Shown one piece after another: positions 61,074 to 64,000 of a stretch of 64,000 nucleotides of DNA (its first letter is position 1; each line of letters opens with the position of its first letter). The position numbers and the translations under genes were made by a program. The notes beneath the pieces are model-generated. The model was not told the DNA's origin and did no database searches. It saw nothing but the letters and a program-made list of their open reading frames with translations. Source of the stretch: Bradyrhizobium roseum (lineage in GTDB: Bacteria; Pseudomonadota; Alphaproteobacteria; Rhizobiales; Xanthobacteraceae); the NCBI RefSeq assembly GCF_030413175.1, contig NZ_CP129212.1, forward strand, positions 4,092,001 to 4,156,000, in the 5' to 3' direction.

Positions 61074-61358
61074 TCAAGGACGATAGAAATTGCCGGTCGG
61101 ATCGAGCGTGCCCGACACCGAGTAGAGTTCATTGTTGTGCATGAAGAAGGTGGTGTTGGCCGGCACCTTGGTGGCGTGCTTCATCATCGCGGCATGGCTC
61201 TTTTCGCTCGAAGCCATCGCCATGGCGCTCATTTTGCCGGGGCCGGCATACATGTACGCCATGCCCGGGTTGAATTCCCAGATGACCTGCGAGAATGCGG
61301 CGGTGGCGATCGAGGCGAAGGCCGCAGCGGCGACCAGAGTCTTGGACAAGGGGCTCAT
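61074..61358 (-). CDS. Small secreted protein, 94 aa
   Basis: Signal peptide SKTLVAAAAFASIATAAFSQ precedes a Met/His/Tyr-rich mature part: VIWEFNPGMAYMYAGPGKMSAMAMASSEKSHAAMMKHATKVPANTTFFMHNNELYSVSG. Five Met and several His residues again suggest metal or redox handling in the periplasm. AGGAAC precedes the ATG at 61356-61358. It lies upstream of, and reads away from, the DUF302-reductase pair. No family name recalled. Confidence 0.65.
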   Translation of the reverse strand: MSPLSKTLVAAAAFASIATAAFSQVIWEFNPGMAYMYAGPGKMSAMAMASSEKSHAAMMKHATKVPANTTFFMHNNELYSVSGTLDPTGNFYRP

Positions 61359-61586
61359 GGAAGTTCCTCAAGGGGTTGGACGCCCGCCGTTCGGGCGCCC
61401 TCGCATCAAAAGCCGGCGCCGCGCAGATGAAAAATACCGTTGCCCGATCGGTTCGATAGCCCGGAGGCATCGAACGCAGTTGATAGCGGCGAGCTATCGC
61501 AACCAGAGCGCATCCGCATTTCCTATTCCCTGATCGCGCCGCCATCCTGACCGCCATGCATTCCCGCCAACGGACAGGAGCCACTC

Positions 61587-62066
61587 ATGATCCGCCGCCT
61601 CCTCACTCTCCTCGCATCACTGGCGTTCTGCGCCTTTCTTGCGCTGACCGCCTCGCACGCCCGGGCCGACAGCGACGACGGCATCGTCCGCGTCAAGAGC
61701 GCGGTGCCGATGCAGGAAGCGATCGCCAGGATCAAGGCGGACATTGCCGCCAAGGGCATCCAGTTCTTCTCGGAAATCGACCAGTCGAAACTGGCGAGCG
61801 ATGCCGGCATCAGGCTGCGTCCCTCCACGCTGCTGGTGTTCGGCAATCCGCCGCTCGGCACCCAGTTCATCACCTCGAACCCGAATGCCGGGCTCGACTG
61901 GCCGGTGCGGCTGTTGCTGACCCAGGACGACGATGGCGCCGTCTGGGCGGTATGGACTGATTTCGAATGGATCGCGAAGCGTCACAACATCCGCGACCGC
62001 GTCGCCCAGTTCGAGATGGCGACGGCCGTCGTCCGTTCCATCACGTCGACGATCGCCTCCAAATGA
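61587..62066 (+). CDS. DUF302 domain protein, exported
   Basis: 159 residues with a signal peptide (LLASLAFCAFLALTASHARA). The DUF302 pattern is seen in VKSAVPMQEAIARIKADIAAKGIQFFSEIDQSKLASDAGIRLRPSTLLVFGNPPLGTQF and LPVRLLLTQDDDGAVWAVW; such domains form a small alpha+beta fold reported to bind heme or be linked with redox genes in some bacteria. Its TGA overlaps the ATG of the reductase by 4 bases, so they are made in fixed proportion and probably act together. One protein is exported, the other not, which is odd. Confidence 0.8.
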   Translation: MIRRLLTLLASLAFCAFLALTASHARADSDDGIVRVKSAVPMQEAIARIKADIAAKGIQFFSEIDQSKLASDAGIRLRPSTLLVFGNPPLGTQFITSNPNAGLDWPVRLLLTQDDDGAVWAVWTDFEWIAKRHNIRDRVAQFEMATAVVRSITSTIASK

Positions 62067-63430
62067 CGGCCGCTGCGGAGCCGTTCGACGTCGTGATCCT
62101 GGGCGGCGGCAATGCCGGGATCGGCGTCACCGGACCGGTGCGGCGCGCCGGCATGTCGGTCGCGATGATCGAGGCCCGCGATCTCGGCGGCACCTGCCCG
62201 AACCGCGGATGCACGCCCAAGAAGGTCCTGGTCGCAGCCGGCCATGCCCTGCACGAGATCGAGCAGGCTTCGGTGCACCGCATTGCCGTCGGCAAGCCGA
62301 GACTCGACTGGGCGGCGCTGATCGATCGCGAGAAAGACATGATCAAGGACATTCCGGAAAACCTCGCCCGGGCCATGGCGCGCCGCAACGTCGAGGTGAT
62401 CAAGGGCCAGGCGGCGTTTGCCAGCCCCACCACCATCCGCGTCGGCGACCGCACGCTGGAAGCCAAACACATCGTGATCGCGACCGGCTCGAAGCCGCGG
62501 CCACTGCCGATTTCGGGCGCGGAGCACATGATCACGTCGGACGAGATGCTGAGCGAACGCGAACTGCCGGGCTCCGTGATTTTCGTCGGCGGCGGCGTGA
62601 TCTCGCTCGAATTCGGCCATGTCTACGCCCGCGTCGGGAGCGCCGTTACCATTCTCGAAGCGCTGCCGCAGCTTCTCCCGGCCATGGACGCCGATGCGGT
62701 CGCACAATTACAGGCGCAGAGCGAGCGGATCGGCATCCGCATCAAAACTGCCGTTACCGTCAGCAGCATACAGCCCGCCAATGGCCGGTTGCGGGTCACC
62801 TTCATTCACGACGGGACTGAGCAGGTGCTCGAGGCCGACCGTGTCGTCAACGGCGCCGGGCGCATCGCCAATGTCGATACGCTGCGGCTCGAGGCCGGCA
62901 ACGTCGCACAGACGAATGGCCGCGTTTCCGTCGACGCGTACTTGCGTTCGACATCCAACCCGATCGTTCATGTCTGCGGCGACGCCGTGCCGACCTCGCC
63001 ACAGCTGTCGCCGATCGCGACCTATGAGGGCGACATCGTCGGGCGCAACATCGTCGAGGGTCCGAGATACCGTCCCGATTATTCCAGCATGGCAACGTCG
63101 GTCTACACCACGCCGCCGCTCGCCGCTGTCGGGCTCACCGAACGCGCCGCGCGGCAGCAGGGTCTCGCCATCGACGTTCACGTCAACGACATGCTCGGCT
63201 GGTTCTCCGCCCGCACCTATGCGGAAACGGTAGCCTGGTCGAAGGTCATCGTCGAACGGACAAGCGACCGAATTCTCGGCGCCCATTTCGTCGGTCATGC
63301 CGGGCAGGAGCTGATCAACGTCTTCGGCCTGGCGATGCGCTTCGGCATCACCGCAACGCAGATCCGCGAGAACGTCTACGCCTATCCGACGTTCGCGTCC
63401 GACATCAAGCACATGCTCGGACACGGCTGA
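62063..63430 (+). CDS. Pyridine nucleotide-disulfide oxidoreductase (glutathione/mercuric reductase-like)
   Basis: 455 residues from ATG 62063. FAD motif VVILGGGNAGIGV, redox-active GGTCPNRGCTPKK (C-x4-C, about 41-46), NAD(P) motif VIFVGGGVISLEFGHVYARVG, FAD site VHVCGDAV, and the dimer interface domain. The C-terminal catalytic dyad, normally H-P-T in this family, is YAYPTFASDIKHML, with Tyr replacing His, so normal thiol-disulfide turnover may be changed. It overlaps the DUF302 stop. The nearby small Met-rich and cupin proteins suggest a thiol or metal-related module. Confidence 0.85.
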   Translation: MTAAAEPFDVVILGGGNAGIGVTGPVRRAGMSVAMIEARDLGGTCPNRGCTPKKVLVAAGHALHEIEQASVHRIAVGKPRLDWAALIDREKDMIKDIPENLARAMARRNVEVIKGQAAFASPTTIRVGDRTLEAKHIVIATGSKPRPLPISGAEHMITSDEMLSERELPGSVIFVGGGVISLEFGHVYARVGSAVTILEALPQLLPAMDADAVAQLQAQSERIGIRIKTAVTVSSIQPANGRLRVTFIHDGTEQVLEADRVVNGAGRIANVDTLRLEAGNVAQTNGRVSVDAYLRSTSNPIVHVCGDAVPTSPQLSPIATYEGDIVGRNIVEGPRYRPDYSSMATSVYTTPPLAAVGLTERAARQQGLAIDVHVNDMLGWFSARTYAETVAWSKVIVERTSDRILGAHFVGHAGQELINVFGLAMRFGITATQIRENVYAYPTFASDIKHMLGHG

Positions 63431-63568
63431 GCGCGAATAGCGCGGCGCTATCGAACCCAGAGCGACCAGGCATTTCCTTGTTGAAGAACGATCGACGAAA
63501 TTATTGCCGTAGCCGGCCGGATCGATCGGGCCGGGCCAACCGGCCGAGATGGCCAGAGGAGAACAGCC

Positions 63569-64000
63569 ATGTTCAAGCCCACCAAGATTTCTCACCCGTT
63601 GCTCGCCGTAACGACGATCGCAGGCCTGTTCGCGGCGACCCCCGCGTTCGCCGGCGAGTGTCCCGCCGACAAGATGAAGCCGAACGCGCGCGAAAAGGTC
63701 GACTACAAGGCGGTCGGCGTCAGCGACGTCACCCTCGGCGCAATCAACCTGGAAAAACAGCCGGCCCATATCAAAGACCGCGAACTGCGCTTCCGCAAGC
63801 TGACCATCGAGCCAGGCGGGATCGTGCCCTGGCACAGCCATGACGATCGCCCGGCGCTGATCTTCGTGCAGCAGGGCGAAATCGTGGAGTACGCCTCGAA
63901 CTGCATCGATCCGATCGTGCACAAGGCCGGCGATATCCGCCCCGAGGTGTCCGGCACGTCGCACTGGTGGAAGAACCTCGGCAAGGAGACCGTCATCCTC
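63569..64000 (+). CDS. Exported cupin protein (cut by window end)
   Basis: 144 residues visible from ATG 63569, with AGGAG upstream. Signal peptide SHPLLAVTTIAGLFAATPAFAG. The single cupin domain includes LRFRKLTIEPGGIVPWHSHDDRPALIFVQQGEIVEY (motif 1, H-x-H with following Glu) and a second part GDIRPEVSGTSHWWKNLG (motif 2 with His). It is therefore a metal-binding periplasmic cupin of unknown substrate. It follows the reductase by about 140 bases on the same strand. The C-terminus lies outside the window. Confidence 0.75.
   Translation, partial: MFKPTKISHPLLAVTTIAGLFAATPAFAGECPADKMKPNAREKVDYKAVGVSDVTLGAINLEKQPAHIKDRELRFRKLTIEPGGIVPWHSHDDRPALIFVQQGEIVEYASNCIDPIVHKAGDIRPEVSGTSHWWKNLGKETVIL

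Noticed and set aside
1..64000. tRNA, rRNA, integrase, transposase or phage genes
   Set aside because: None was seen on reading both strands by eye; a small tRNA could be missed without a covariance search.

Overview
The window is chromosomal DNA from an alphaproteobacterium of the Bradyrhizobium/Rhodopseudomonas group. The support is very high GC with strong third-position bias, the gene sets purM-purN / CDP-alcohol phosphatidyltransferase-hdaA-ppk-ppx, many small proteins of the kind seen in Bradyrhizobium, frequent GTG/TTG starts behind good Shine-Dalgarno sites, and several families of short intergenic palindromes. The genus is an inference from recalled sequence similarity, not a search. 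No rRNA, tRNA, CRISPR array, transposase or phage gene was seen.

Layout. 0-12.7 kb: a cut-off SGNH hydrolase, an SDR, a decayed toxin-antitoxin pair, a tandem GrlR-domain protein, a DUF2161 protein, a GNAT, a hotdog thioesterase, a cobalamin-type binding protein, an M20 deacylase, a divergent PPOX-fold / MocR regulator pair, an aldehyde dehydrogenase, two small envelope proteins and a CPBP protease. 12.9-16.5 kb: an island of small proteins, including three members of a family that begins F-I-H-x-E-N-I-x-x-Y-R-K-L, plus a cupin. 16.6-25.1 kb: envelope and secreted proteins (SnoaL-like, serine hydrolase, CreA, an L,D-transpeptidase with a second degenerate domain, glutathione peroxidase, polysaccharide deacetylase), a DHFR-like protein and a DoxX protein.

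25.3-45.5 kb is mostly core: malic enzyme (MaeB), a large membrane-anchored protein of unknown function, AspS, SelO, RNase D, an autotransporter-type beta barrel, a GST, PurM-PurN, a CDP-alcohol phosphatidyltransferase, HdaA, Ppk, Ppx and two DUF1801 proteins, the first of which looks truncated. 45.5-54.2 kb: an orphan CoxL-type molybdoprotein, a Crp/Fnr regulator, ndk-terC, a His-rich secreted protein and an ABC-F ATPase. 54.2-57 kb is gene-poor and looks accessory. 57-64 kb: a patatin / 3-hydroxybutyrate dehydrogenase operon with a divergent LysR gene and a clear LysR box between them, a peroxiredoxin-like protein, and a DUF302 / pyridine-nucleotide disulfide reductase-like / cupin group that runs off the end.

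Most promising for follow-up: the F-I-H small-protein family with its zinc-ribbon fusion; the translationally coupled DUF302-reductase pair, whose reductase has Tyr where the family has a catalytic His; the orphan CoxL with Gln at the usual catalytic Glu; the two-domain L,D-transpeptidase; and the toxin gene broken by two one-base deletions beside an intact antitoxin. I found no unmistakable new multi-gene system such as a defence island.
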